Part shown: positions 7,301-14,094 of the stretch, piece after piece
Numbering within the stretch: position 1 is the first letter of the stretch
Layout of the letters: each line of letters opens with the position of its first letter
From: VFKI01 sp033762075
GTDB lineage: Bacteria; Pseudomonadota; Gammaproteobacteria; DSM-16500
Direction: 5' to 3'
Assembly: GCA_033762075.1 (NCBI GenBank)
Contig: JANRLY010000057.1
Coordinates: 1 to 14,712, forward strand
Length of the DNA stretch: 14,712 bases
Translations under genes and position numbers: made by a program
The notes under the pieces: generated by a model
Database searches by the model: none
What the model was told of the DNA's origin: nothing
What the model saw: only the letters and a program-made list of their open reading frames with translations

Positions 7301-10300
7301 AGGCAAGCTAAGTCAATTAGAAGCTGAAATTAAAGGCATAAATCCCAGAACAAAAGAAGATCAACAAGAATTAAAAAGAATTAGTGACCAACGAGATAAA
7401 ATTGCAACTGAAACTGAAAAAATTATTCAAGAAGCTGCGAGTGGTAAGGTTAAAATTCCTGATGCAGCTGCGCAACTTGAAGAACAAAGCAAAAAACTAG
7501 AAAAATTAAATGAGGAATTTAAAACGTTCTCAGAACAACAAACGCTCTGGGAAACTATCGATAAAAATAATAAATTAATTCAAAATATTTCAGATAATGA
7601 GATCAAGCCAAAACTTAGAAATATCAGCAAGCTTGAGGAAAAAGAAGAAACCAGCCTTAAAGAAATTGAAGGCTGGCCACATAGAGATGCAACAAAAGAA
7701 ACGCTTGAAAAATATATCTCTGCCCAAACATCACATCTCAAGGACTTAAATAACGTTAAAACTCTTGTTGGCCAAGCTTTTGAATTAAATAATAAATTAG
7801 ATGAGATTGAGCGAAAATTAAAGAAAGGGCCTATAATAGATTCAGAATTAACTAAAACTCGAGAGGCACTCAAAAGTACAGTTGAGAGATCAGCAAAGAC
7901 TTTGAAAGCCGAAAATTTAGATGATATTTCAAAAAAAATAAAAAACTTAGAAACGAGGATTAATGAGGAGTTAGCCATGGCTATTCATCAGAAAATTGCG
8001 GCGGCGACAGTTAAGGATTTTGCTACTTTAGTGATAATCACTACAGCCGCAACACCAACTATGAATGAAGAAAAAGCAGTGGAAGAAAAGGACGCAGTCC
8101 AAAGTCAATTAGAAAGCGGTACACGCGTTGATAGAACAAAAAGAGCATTAATAGACTGGAGCAATAAAGTAATACTCGGCAGCCAACGCGTCATTTCAGA
8201 TGCAGAACTTCAAATTGTTACCAAAGATTATATTGATAATCTACTCTTAAAAATGACTCGAGAAAAAGTAATAGCGTTGTTTCCTGAGCGCATAAAAGAT
8301 TTACCATTTGCCCAATTAAAAGAGATTTTAATTGCACCTGATCTAGAAGCCGTGCGACTTGCCGTTTCACAGCATCTTGGTTTAAACCCGGCGGCCATTA
8401 TTCCAAATGATGCTACAGCAAAACAAGTAAGAGAATTTGCTCAAACAAGAATGCTTGCACTAACACCTCAAGAACTTATTAGTTCTGGTGCTCTTCAATC
8501 ACTAGGACGCGATGATTTAACAAAAATCTTAGATGCAAGAAATATGAAAGAATTTCATGAAGCCCTGATTCCAGGACTATTTGAAAATGTTAACCAAGCT
8601 AAGTTACTTTTCCCCGGCGATGATACTGCCACTCTCGATGCAAATGCAACAAAATTTAAAACAGCAGCAGCGATGACTTATAAAGCCAATTTTTTATCTG
8701 AGGACATTAAAAACCAAAATCCAAACATTCGCATGGACTTCAAATCAACAGCACGGATTGCTGCTGCAACAACAAACCAGACTATGGTAGCCGCACTAAG
8801 TGAAGAAAAACCTCAAGTATATACACCTCAAATGGCACAAGCAGTTGTTGAAGCAAAGATTGATCATGAGATCAATATAAATGCAATTGCTGCAACACAA
8901 GCGCTTCGTTTTTTATTATCAGATGAAAGTCCAATTAATGAGTTAACTCTCGATCAGCTGCGAGTTCTTACAAATACACCTTTGGGCACAAAAGATTCTG
9001 TAATGCAAAAAGCATTGCAGAATCATAATGGGGGAATAGAATTAACCGAAAATCAAGCCAAAGCTATCATTCGAAATCGTGATGACGTTGATCGAGTAAG
9101 AAATCGCTGCGCAGTACGACTCCGCGAACCTGATGTTCTACCAGCTGCGTGTGCAACTTTAAATTTTGAGCAAGCAAAAGCAGTTGCTGAGTGTAAATTA
9201 GATGACTTTGATACAATGCAAAGTTTATTACAGGGTGATCCCTTTAGATTGAGTAAAGATGCAGCTGGTAGGGTTGCGTCGAATGATTTTGGGGGTCGAG
9301 ATTTTATTAATGAGATGCGAGCAAGAGCTGATGTAATATTAAGTCCATTTTTTCGTGACACTGCAATCCATGCCGTCAACGCAAAAAGCTTTAATGATAG
9401 AGCACATCTAGAACCACTTGTTGCAGCTAATGGCGCTGCTGTTGCTAATGGAGCTGCATTAGTTGCAATACGAGCTAATCCTGATCGCTTTGGTTTGACA
9501 CAAGCAGAAGCAAATAAATTATCTGAAGCGCATGCTGGAGAAATTGCTACAGCCGCAGCTACAAGATCAAATGTTTTATTTAAAGATGAAGCAATACGCG
9601 TAGTCAATGCAAAAGTTTTCAATGATAGAGCACATCTAGAACCCCTTGTTCCTGTACCTCCAGTACCTGCTCTTCTCGGACCCGCAGCAAAAGATCAGAT
9701 AGTGGCAAATTTTGCGAACTTTGGTTTAACAGAAAATGAAGCTAGAAAATTATCAGATGATCATGCTTTAGCAGTTGCTACGCGAGCAACTGAAAAATCA
9801 AGTGAATTATTTCTCAACGAAGCAAAACGTGTTATTGGTACAAAAACTTTTGCTGAACGAGCACAGTTGATACCGCTTGTTCCCGCGCCGCCCACTGTAT
9901 TTACGGGGCCTCAAGCAAGAAACGTAATAATTGCAAATTACGCTAACCTTGGTTTAACAGAAAATGAAGCACGCAAATTATCAGACGAACATGCTTTAAA
10001 CATTGCTGATGAAAACACCGCAAAATTAAGAGTTTTACTAAATCTTGAATGCGGTAATTTAAATTTCCCCCAAGCCAAAGCCATCGCAACTGCAACGACT
10101 GTTGATGAAATGCGTGCAGCATTGGGGCCAGCACCCGGCGGCGCAGGGTTACTAACTGCTGCCGAGGCTAATGCCGTTATTACAGATCCAGCACATCTTG
10201 CACCATTAAAAACAGCCGCGGCTGCTCGACTTCGCACTGCTTTGCCAGATTTAACATTCGAGCAAGCAAAAGCGCTTGCAGAGTGCAAAGCAGGTAACGA

Positions 10301-12671
10301 TGGAGTTGGCGAAGTTCAAACAATATTACAAAAACCACCTTTTGGTTTAAGTAGTGCAATAGCCAAACAAGTGGTCCCAGATGCTGGTATTAATGCTGGT
10401 AATCATGTCAATGCAATGAGACAGGGTGCCGCAGAAAAAATTCGCAATGGCCTCTTTCCTCCTTTAACGCTTGATCAAGCAAAAGTAATTGCAAATGTCG
10501 CAGTAGATGGTCATATCGCAATGCGAGCTGCATTAGCTCTCCCACCGTTTAATTTATCCCCAGAAGCACAACAATTAGTTTGCCACGACGCTGCGGCTGC
10601 GAATACTCTCAGACAAAAAGGCGCAGATCTTGCGGTATTCATGCACCTGAAAGCAAGGATAGGCACTGGAGCCATTGATGCTGCTATCAATGAACTTTCA
10701 AATGCTGGCGCTGCTCCAGCTGGTATCCAAAATATTTTTAATAATCCTACTCATAAAACAAATCTTGGATTAAATAATACACTTGTAGCTGATGCTGCTT
10801 TACTCAATCGAGCAATTGCAAATCTATCTCCAGACCAACTTCTAGAACTCCAACGTGATGCTGCAGCGAGAATGCGTCCATCCAACGTTCTCCTCTCAGA
10901 CATCAACATTTGTCTTGCGCGTGTTCAGAGAGAACGTGAGATGTTTCCAGGAGGCATAGACAGATTTGATAAACCACCTTTGCGAGCAAAAATAGCACAA
11001 TTAGAAGCTGCCAAAAATGCCATTGAACAAGAAAATGCGGGGCACGCTCCTCCCGATATCCTTACTCACAAACAAAATGCCATGCAGATTCTGGATAATG
11101 AATTCTTTATATCACAGAAAGCGCACGATGATCACACACGTGCTCATTACGCTGATTATGCTGCTGCTCATCCACATGACCCAGCTCCTCCTCCATCCCC
11201 TCCTCCTCTCAAGACGACGATTTTTTACCCGAGAGAATGTCCAACTAACATTTCGGAAGGCGAATTAATAGAAGCTCGCAGCGCCACTTTTTCAAAAGTA
11301 AAAATGGAACAACTTTATAAGAATCTTTTAATAACTTATGAAAATGCAGAATTCGATGCGCTTGCACATCAACAAATAAAAGATGATCTTGCAGGGGTTA
11401 TGGAAGTCATTAGAACACTGCAGGCTGCAAAAAATACTGGCGGCGATCCGGCTTGGCTTGATCCGATGATTGCAGCCTATCAACAACTTGCATTCGCCAT
11501 GAAAGAACGTGGAGAACAAACGTTTAAGCTGATATATGATCCGTTACAAAGATCCTATGGGGCATCTGAAAAATTAGAACCCGACGAATACAAAGAATAT
11601 CTTAAAACAATTGGTATTATATCACCTGCGGGTGGTGTGCCTGGTGCACCTGAACGTGGTGTTGTAGCAAGCGTAACACCTAATCCCCCCACACGTGATG
11701 TACGTTTTGAGCTGAATAAACATTACATACACCCGCCTCGCGTGCGAAATGCCGCTGGTGGTTTCGATCCTCCTGATCCAGCTAAATCTGTTGTCGCTGT
11801 ACATGCAACACCAAAAAGAACTGAACATATTCTTTTAAAATTGCCGGATTCCATTTCAGAGCCAAAGTTGTTGAATGATTTTATCCGCATTGAATGCAAG
11901 TTCGCTGTAAAAGATGAACCTCGATTTAAGGCTGCGTTACATGCACTCGGTCCTGTTATCACTCGAGATGCGCTGATTCATTTTTTAGATGACATACGAA
12001 AAGAAAATATTGTCGGATTTAAACTCGGGTTCGACACAGCTTTTGCCGATGATTTCATGAAGTATAAAGATAATCATCGGACAGCACAATTTAGTTATCC
12101 AGGAAAAGGCCTGCCTTGGGGTGATAGTCATGGCAAATGGCAAGGCGGACCTGGCTCTGTCACACTGCCAAATAAAGCTATGTTAAAAGCAGCCGCTGAA
12201 TTTCTTAATTCGCACATTACAACAGGACATGTTCCTGCGCGAATTGAGCCAGGCGCTGATCCGATGTTTGTTCTTGCATGCAAATTAGTTTTGCACGCAA
12301 ACGATTTCCATGCAGATAATAAATTAAAGTTTTCGGATCAATTTATTTTACCCACACAACCGCAACCCACCGAGTCACAACTAGAAGCAGTTACACATTT
12401 AGTATATGAATCGAAACTTGGCAAGGTAAGTGGCGGCGATAAAATGGAAATTATATTGAGTAGCGGCGTAGAAAGTGCAAAACAGTTAAAACGTGATGTA
12501 GACATGATGGGAAGAGCAAATTCAGAAACAGCGCAAAGATCTGTCGAAAAAGATAAACAAGAAGGCTTACACGGAGTTAGAAATCCACTCGATCCAAATG
12601 CTAGCGGATTTGGAGTAGATAAAGGTGATCTAGAACAAAAACGTGACGGCGGAACACCTCGTAGGCCCTAG
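4368..12671 (+). CDS. Giant coiled-coil and helical-repeat protein (2767 residues), possible secreted effector
   Basis: I do not recognise a family. ATG 4368 has AGGA 8 bp upstream (4356-4359). Residues 1-330 are charged and helical, with one mildly hydrophobic stretch (SNVAAFFTLGLVG) but no signal peptide or clear membrane helix. Residues 330-433 are low-complexity Ser/Lys/Glu/Thr, probably disordered. Residues 434-538 and 955-1245 are strong Lys/Glu-rich coiled coils separated by further helical segments. Residues of about 1291-2095 form an array of roughly ten degenerate 65-77-residue units, described separately. Residues 2095-2260 are Ala-rich and helical. A proline-rich linker (PAPPPSPPPL) follows at about 2270-2283. 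Residues 2290-2767 form a mixed C-terminal domain with conserved-looking segments NIVGFKLGFDTAFADDFMKY (near 2551) and FSYPGKGLPWGDSHGKW, ending in a polar tail (DLEQKRDGGTPRRP). Size, cytosolic look, coiled coils and repeats resemble large Dot/Icm-type effectors or bacterial scaffold proteins; this is inference. Composition shifts from AT-rich Lys/Glu codons to GC-richer Ala codons after about base 8250, suggesting joined modules of different origin. Confidence 0.85.
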   Translation: MTFRKAKRVAQLNTKSETLIAVSKEYSRQSFAALKPKAHIIKQGSKIYTKGTENFEQKGENPIITLHKEVEKILSSLTAENFEEKISHITELIQTAKNEMIINEGGPESNFFKQLITLLQSKTFSEKSLDEFAATIKEKFNIDITDKSFQQNLIKETKDEINSAVEDKKHLNQFKVDLLAIFTDTESTSKDKINNIDIIKDIKYVKEHTDQDNKKVPAAFEITMTTQRGASNVAAFFTLGLVGELKTFFNTRANTLVSHANDNLGNKPNPKIVETMEKLLRQASKYAVGYNKLDKDTQDYRNKALTEDLQKIIDGEPPPEPRLSRPLQEEKLQTESSVMDEKNDAISPREKSIKEDNISKQPQPKVTEEKIESPISKSISKDDSFLSSTTEDIKQKETRKTRRSASVGSAPNTAQEDASTKKNPGSSTSKNQEELESTIKQNDAAIKELSDQIRILKKAEPQTNSEIKEEGEEKQRKQETIITALDSEKKEIFEKMSTEIDKQSKSVKGHQDVKDKQEKLDKIKEKIEAEEKKSSQLSGQDTIPFQENSPTEKPTLMRKIHTTSMPEITKNGYTAIQSTADAQAYREFHDDVMDNYTVDKASADLSDKIISAEKHLEHIKSENLKLRAENILKQIPEEKIDLITNARNELLEFTKIPTTSEALDEIINENLKSIKNKTVHNNTEIEIYTDFLETKSDKTPTQEAMLDVLKTLKAPHNKKTPDDNLVEYSNYLVEQVKALEKYNKLNQLNAELDRKWETLSDQEKDVLSNTFKEIEEDSIKIILNDPSDKNAIEEQLKLLDKTISEKRKELADENAKSTANDLAQKLSTRPSPADEKESSSPKTDAILEKIVKDLTAAGGSDKTTPEAVDQIVSNGNSELDQHIQEQQEQQVKAKAMLTTIEEEQKNTPDDHSKTSEYLNAAKTAAENAAKSFTPNASKTPAEQLLDRAAHARDQEKQLSEAELNLERAKLHENAATLAGKLSQLEAEIKGINPRTKEDQQELKRISDQRDKIATETEKIIQEAASGKVKIPDAAAQLEEQSKKLEKLNEEFKTFSEQQTLWETIDKNNKLIQNISDNEIKPKLRNISKLEEKEETSLKEIEGWPHRDATKETLEKYISAQTSHLKDLNNVKTLVGQAFELNNKLDEIERKLKKGPIIDSELTKTREALKSTVERSAKTLKAENLDDISKKIKNLETRINEELAMAIHQKIAAATVKDFATLVIITTAATPTMNEEKAVEEKDAVQSQLESGTRVDRTKRALIDWSNKVILGSQRVISDAELQIVTKDYIDNLLLKMTREKVIALFPERIKDLPFAQLKEILIAPDLEAVRLAVSQHLGLNPAAIIPNDATAKQVREFAQTRMLALTPQELISSGALQSLGRDDLTKILDARNMKEFHEALIPGLFENVNQAKLLFPGDDTATLDANATKFKTAAAMTYKANFLSEDIKNQNPNIRMDFKSTARIAAATTNQTMVAALSEEKPQVYTPQMAQAVVEAKIDHEININAIAATQALRFLLSDESPINELTLDQLRVLTNTPLGTKDSVMQKALQNHNGGIELTENQAKAIIRNRDDVDRVRNRCAVRLREPDVLPAACATLNFEQAKAVAECKLDDFDTMQSLLQGDPFRLSKDAAGRVASNDFGGRDFINEMRARADVILSPFFRDTAIHAVNAKSFNDRAHLEPLVAANGAAVANGAALVAIRANPDRFGLTQAEANKLSEAHAGEIATAAATRSNVLFKDEAIRVVNAKVFNDRAHLEPLVPVPPVPALLGPAAKDQIVANFANFGLTENEARKLSDDHALAVATRATEKSSELFLNEAKRVIGTKTFAERAQLIPLVPAPPTVFTGPQARNVIIANYANLGLTENEARKLSDEHALNIADENTAKLRVLLNLECGNLNFPQAKAIATATTVDEMRAALGPAPGGAGLLTAAEANAVITDPAHLAPLKTAAAARLRTALPDLTFEQAKALAECKAGNDGVGEVQTILQKPPFGLSSAIAKQVVPDAGINAGNHVNAMRQGAAEKIRNGLFPPLTLDQAKVIANVAVDGHIAMRAALALPPFNLSPEAQQLVCHDAAAANTLRQKGADLAVFMHLKARIGTGAIDAAINELSNAGAAPAGIQNIFNNPTHKTNLGLNNTLVADAALLNRAIANLSPDQLLELQRDAAARMRPSNVLLSDINICLARVQREREMFPGGIDRFDKPPLRAKIAQLEAAKNAIEQENAGHAPPDILTHKQNAMQILDNEFFISQKAHDDHTRAHYADYAAAHPHDPAPPPSPPPLKTTIFYPRECPTNISEGELIEARSATFSKVKMEQLYKNLLITYENAEFDALAHQQIKDDLAGVMEVIRTLQAAKNTGGDPAWLDPMIAAYQQLAFAMKERGEQTFKLIYDPLQRSYGASEKLEPDEYKEYLKTIGIISPAGGVPGAPERGVVASVTPNPPTRDVRFELNKHYIHPPRVRNAAGGFDPPDPAKSVVAVHATPKRTEHILLKLPDSISEPKLLNDFIRIECKFAVKDEPRFKAALHALGPVITRDALIHFLDDIRKENIVGFKLGFDTAFADDFMKYKDNHRTAQFSYPGKGLPWGDSHGKWQGGPGSVTLPNKAMLKAAAEFLNSHITTGHVPARIEPGADPMFVLACKLVLHANDFHADNKLKFSDQFILPTQPQPTESQLEAVTHLVYESKLGKVSGGDKMEIILSSGVESAKQLKRDVDMMGRANSETAQRSVEKDKQEGLHGVRNPLDPNASGFGVDKGDLEQKRDGGTPRRP
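8238..10653 (+). repeat. Region encoding about ten degenerate 65-77-residue helical repeats
   Basis: Within the giant protein (residues ~1291-2095) a recurring pattern is visible: L-[TN]-[FL]-x-QAK-x-[IVL]-A, then about 20 residues, a [PF]-x-L-[ST] turn, another Ala-rich helix, and a variable spacer ending in A-x-x-R. Clear examples begin near residue 1598 (LNFEQAKAVAECK), 1898 (LNFPQAKAIATA), 1962 (LTFEQAKALAECK) and 2033 (LTLDQAKVIANVA), with LTENQAKAI as an earlier relative. The alternating short Ala/Leu-rich helices suggest an alpha-solenoid binding scaffold. The family is not one I recognise. Confidence 0.65.
9357..10040 (+). repeat. Three recent tandem repeats of 76-77 codons inside the giant gene
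   Basis: Units start near residues 1664, 1740 and 1817 and share NAK-x-FNDRAHLEPLV (third copy TKTFAERAQLIPLV), a short Pro/Ala spacer, and [FL]GLT-x-[AN]EA-x-KLS-[ED]-x-HA. Nucleotide identity is still visible: a 23-bp run from AATGATAGAGC occurs at 9393 and again at 9621, 228 bp later, and its homologue lies at 9852. Units 2 and 3 share GGTTTAACAGAAAATGAAGC. The copies keep the frame and differ mainly in the Pro-rich spacer (VPVPPVPALLG against VPAPPTVFTG). Confidence 0.85.
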
Positions 12672-12700
12672 GATGTCTTCATATAATATTATTTAATATA

Positions 12701-12800
12701 AAATCCCCCTCAATCCCCCTTTTTCAAAGGGGGAAGTTTTAGAGCAATTCTCTTCTTCGTCACACTTCCCCCTTTGAAAAAGGGGGATTGAGGGGGATTT
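12701..12800. repeat. Palindromic element 1: perfect 37-bp inverted arms, likely also terminator of the giant gene
   Basis: The left arm 12701-12737 and right arm 12764-12800 are exact reverse complements (37/37) around a 26-nt loop. Each arm contains two CCCCCT/AGGGGG words and its own small hairpin (CCCCCTTT-TTC-AAAGGGGG), so the DNA could extrude as a branched structure. It starts 30 bp after the stop of the giant gene, and the right arm runs into a T-rich tract (GATTTTTATATAA), so it can act as a strong intrinsic terminator. A second copy occurs at 13706-13961. It resembles MITE-like or REP-like intergenic palindromes; no transposase is nearby. Confidence 0.8.
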
Positions 12801-12879
12801 TTATATAATCATTAGAAGAAATAGTATCACCCAGTTGATTTATTAAAATAAAATATTGATACTGAATCTGTAAGATCAT
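12759..12879. repeat. Left flank of module 1: shared 107-bp segment ending in the AT-rich core (copy A)
   Basis: Bases 12759-12865 match 13920-14026 at all but one position. They hold the right palindrome arm, the stretch TAATCATTAGAAGAAATAG, then CCCAGTTGATTTATT and the 20-bp core aaaataaaatattgatactg (12845-12864). After the core comes GAATCTGTAAGATCAT, related to the other copies (consensus GANTCAGTAAGATCAT). The segment 12834-12879 is directly repeated at 13571-13616 on the far side of higBA (42/46 matches). Confidence 0.85.
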
Positions 12880-12926
12880 CGCTTAGCCAAGTCCCTACCT
12901 CGCCATACCTCCAAACTATTCATTAT

Positions 12927-12962
12927 TATCGCTTGACGATATTATCGTTATGCGATATTATC
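12927..12962 (+). promoter_or_regulatory. higBA promoter with tandem palindromic operator
   Basis: TTGACG (12933-12938) and TATTAT (12956-12961) are 17 bp apart. Two 15-bp palindromes with identical arms, TATCG-N5-CGATA, lie at 12927-12941 and 12943-12957, centre to centre 16 bp, and cover the -35, spacer and start of the -10. This is the layout expected for autorepression by the HigA antitoxin dimer alone or in the HigBA complex. Predicted transcription start (~12968) lies very close to ATG 12976; AAGGA at 12964-12968 is the ribosome-binding site, so a nearly leaderless transcript or an upstream start is possible. Confidence 0.75.
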
Positions 12963-12975
12963 CAAGGATGCCAGA

Positions 12976-13257
12976 ATGATTAAAACATTTAAATGCAAAG
13001 AAACGGAAAAACTATTCAACAAAGAATTTATCAAAAAATTACCACATGACATTCAACGAGTTGCTTTAAGAAAACTTAAAATGCTAGATGCTGCGACGAT
13101 ACTCAATACATTAAAAGTGCCACCTGGCAACAGGCTTGAAGCGTTACATGGCAAACGTAAGGGACAACACAGCATTCGCATCAACGAACAATGGCGTATT
13201 TGTTTTATCTGGCAGCATGGGGATGCATTTGACGTAGAAATTGTCGATTATCACTGA
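12976..13257 (+). CDS. higB: HigB-type toxin (RelE/ParE superfamily, killer protein family)
   Basis: The 93-residue, basic protein is full length for HigB. Diagnostic segments are the N-terminal MIKTFKCKETEKLF, the loop LKVPPGNRLEALHG (about residues 46-59), the core strands SIRINEQWRICFIW (66-79) and the ending DVEIVDYH (86-93). HigB toxins are ribosome-dependent mRNA interferases that cut translated mRNA and are held inactive by HigA. The gene comes first in the operon, the order typical of higBA and the reverse of most TA loci. AAGGA at 12964-12968 precedes the start. The basic and aromatic residues of the strand region (Arg68, Arg74, the terminal Tyr-His) are in place, so the toxin looks intact. 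Confidence 0.9.
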   Translation: MIKTFKCKETEKLFNKEFIKKLPHDIQRVALRKLKMLDAATILNTLKVPPGNRLEALHGKRKGQHSIRINEQWRICFIWQHGDAFDVEIVDYH

Positions 13258-13264
13258 GGTCATT

Positions 13265-13567
13265 ATGAAAAAAAAATTATCTGCTATACACCCAGGCGAA
13301 ATATTACTCGAAGAATTCTTAATCCCAATGAATATTTCTCAGTATAAATTAGCGAAAGCACTACACGTCAGCCCAATTCGAATTAACGAAATCATTCATG
13401 GTAAACGTGCAATTACAGCTGATACAGCGATTAGATTAGCGCGCTACTTCAAAATGGAAGCGCAATTCTGGATGAATTTACAAGTTTCATATGATTTAGA
13501 AAAAGCAATGGAAAAGTCTCGCACCATCATTTATCAGCAAGTCCGTCCCAAAAAAGATGCCGCTTGA
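13265..13567 (+). CDS. higA: HigA-type antitoxin (XRE-family HTH)
   Basis: The 100-residue protein opens with the family signature HPGEILLEEFL (residues 9-19). It continues with a helix-turn-helix of the XRE/lambda-repressor type at about 24-60 (ISQYKLAKALHVSPIRINEII, then HGKRAITADTAIRLARYF) and the MEAQFWMNLQ helix (64-73) typical of HigA. It neutralises HigB by direct binding and represses the operon, probably through the paired TATCG-N5-CGATA operator. An in-frame ATG at 13241 would overlap higB; ATG 13265 is preferred because GAGG (13256-13259) is correctly spaced and the protein then starts at the family position. The gap to the higB stop is 7 bp. A repeat core begins 3 bp after its stop codon. 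Confidence 0.9.
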   Translation: MKKKLSAIHPGEILLEEFLIPMNISQYKLAKALHVSPIRINEIIHGKRAITADTAIRLARYFKMEAQFWMNLQVSYDLEKAMEKSRTIIYQQVRPKKDAA

Positions 13568-13570
13568 ACG

Positions 13571-13673
13571 GTTGATTTTTTAAAATAAAATATTGATACT
13601 GGCTCAGTAAGATCATTTCCTAGAAGTTCATTCATATTACACGATCATCTCACCAAAGAAACTTCAATACATT
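13571..13673. repeat. Right flank of module 1: AT-rich core (copy B) plus shared ~75-bp downstream segment
   Basis: Bases 13578-13673 match 14617-14712 at 93 of 96 positions; the second copy is cut by the window end. The core aaaataaaatattgatactg lies at 13582-13601. The remainder (CTAGAAGTTCATTCATATTA... to ...CTTCAATACATT) has no coding potential. The left 46 bp are a direct repeat of 12834-12879, so higBA is bracketed by this sequence. Confidence 0.85.
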
Positions 13674-13705
13674 TTATTAAATAAATATCGTTACATTTAA
13701 AAATT

Positions 13706-13961
13706 AAATCCCCCTCAATCCCCCTTTTTCAAAGGGGGAAGTTTTAGAGCAATCACCTTTTTCAAAGGGGGAAGCTTTAGTGGAATCACCTTTTTCGAAG
13801 GGAAGCTTAAAGCAATTCCCTTTTTCAAAGGGGGAAGTTTTAGAGGAATCACCTTTTTCGAAGAGTGAAGCTTAGAGCAGCTCATTTTTTCGAAGATAAG
13901 AATATTTGCAAAAGACCAGGTCACACTTCCCCCTTTGAAAAAGGGGGATTGAGGGGGATTT
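13706..13961. repeat. Palindromic element 2: same 37-bp inverted arms, expanded centre
   Basis: Arms 13706-13742 and 13925-13961 are identical to those of element 1. Here the centre is 182 nt instead of 26 nt, because a tandem 33-bp repeat has expanded from the inner part of the left arm. It sits between higBA and the DUF4160/DUF2442 pair and, like element 1, could end transcription from either side. The 32 bp between the end of the B flank and this element (TTATTAAATAAATATCG...) are unique and AT-rich. Confidence 0.8.
13723..13909. repeat. 33-bp minisatellite (about five units plus a decayed sixth)
   Basis: Units begin CCTTTTTC[AG]AAG at 13723, 13756, 13789, 13819 and 13852, with lengths 33, 33, 30, 33 and 33 bp; a degenerate sixth starts near 13885. 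Each unit contains a CCTTTTTCAAAGG-type hairpin followed by GAAG[CT]TTTAGNGCAATCA. The first unit lies partly in the left arm of the palindrome, so the array appears to have grown from it by slippage. There is no spacer/repeat architecture of the CRISPR kind. Confidence 0.8.
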
Positions 13962-14040
13962 TTATATAATCATTAGAAGAAATAGTATAACCCAGTTGAT
14001 TTATTAAAATAAAATATTGATACTGATTCAGTAAAATTAT
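13920..14040. repeat. Left flank of module 2: shared 107-bp segment and AT-rich core (copy C)
   Basis: Bases 13920-14026 match 12759-12865 with a single difference (A instead of C at 13989). The core aaaataaaatattgatactg is at 14006-14025. The following bases, GATTCAGTAAAATTAT, diverge slightly. The rest up to the DUF4160 start (14041-14094) is unique, with no clear promoter; the core supplies a TTGATA but no partner -10. Confidence 0.85.
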
Positions 14041-14094
14041 TTCTCAGCAAATCCCGTCATTCAACACTCCCCAAAAAACTAAAAGGATTAGTCT

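Noticed and set aside
9053..9622. Minus-strand 189-codon ORF opposite the giant gene
   Set aside because: It is antisense to the Ala-rich repeats, where stop codons are rare on the opposite strand; it has no start signal and low-complexity composition.
13723..13909. CRISPR-like array
   Set aside because: Units are contiguous tandem repeats with internal palindromes, without unique spacers, and no cas genes are present.
13715..13924. Minus-strand 69-codon ORF with repeated LKLPPLKKG segments
   Set aside because: It is only the translation of the 33-bp minisatellite and palindrome arm, whose unit length is a multiple of three; no ribosome-binding site and no unique sequence.
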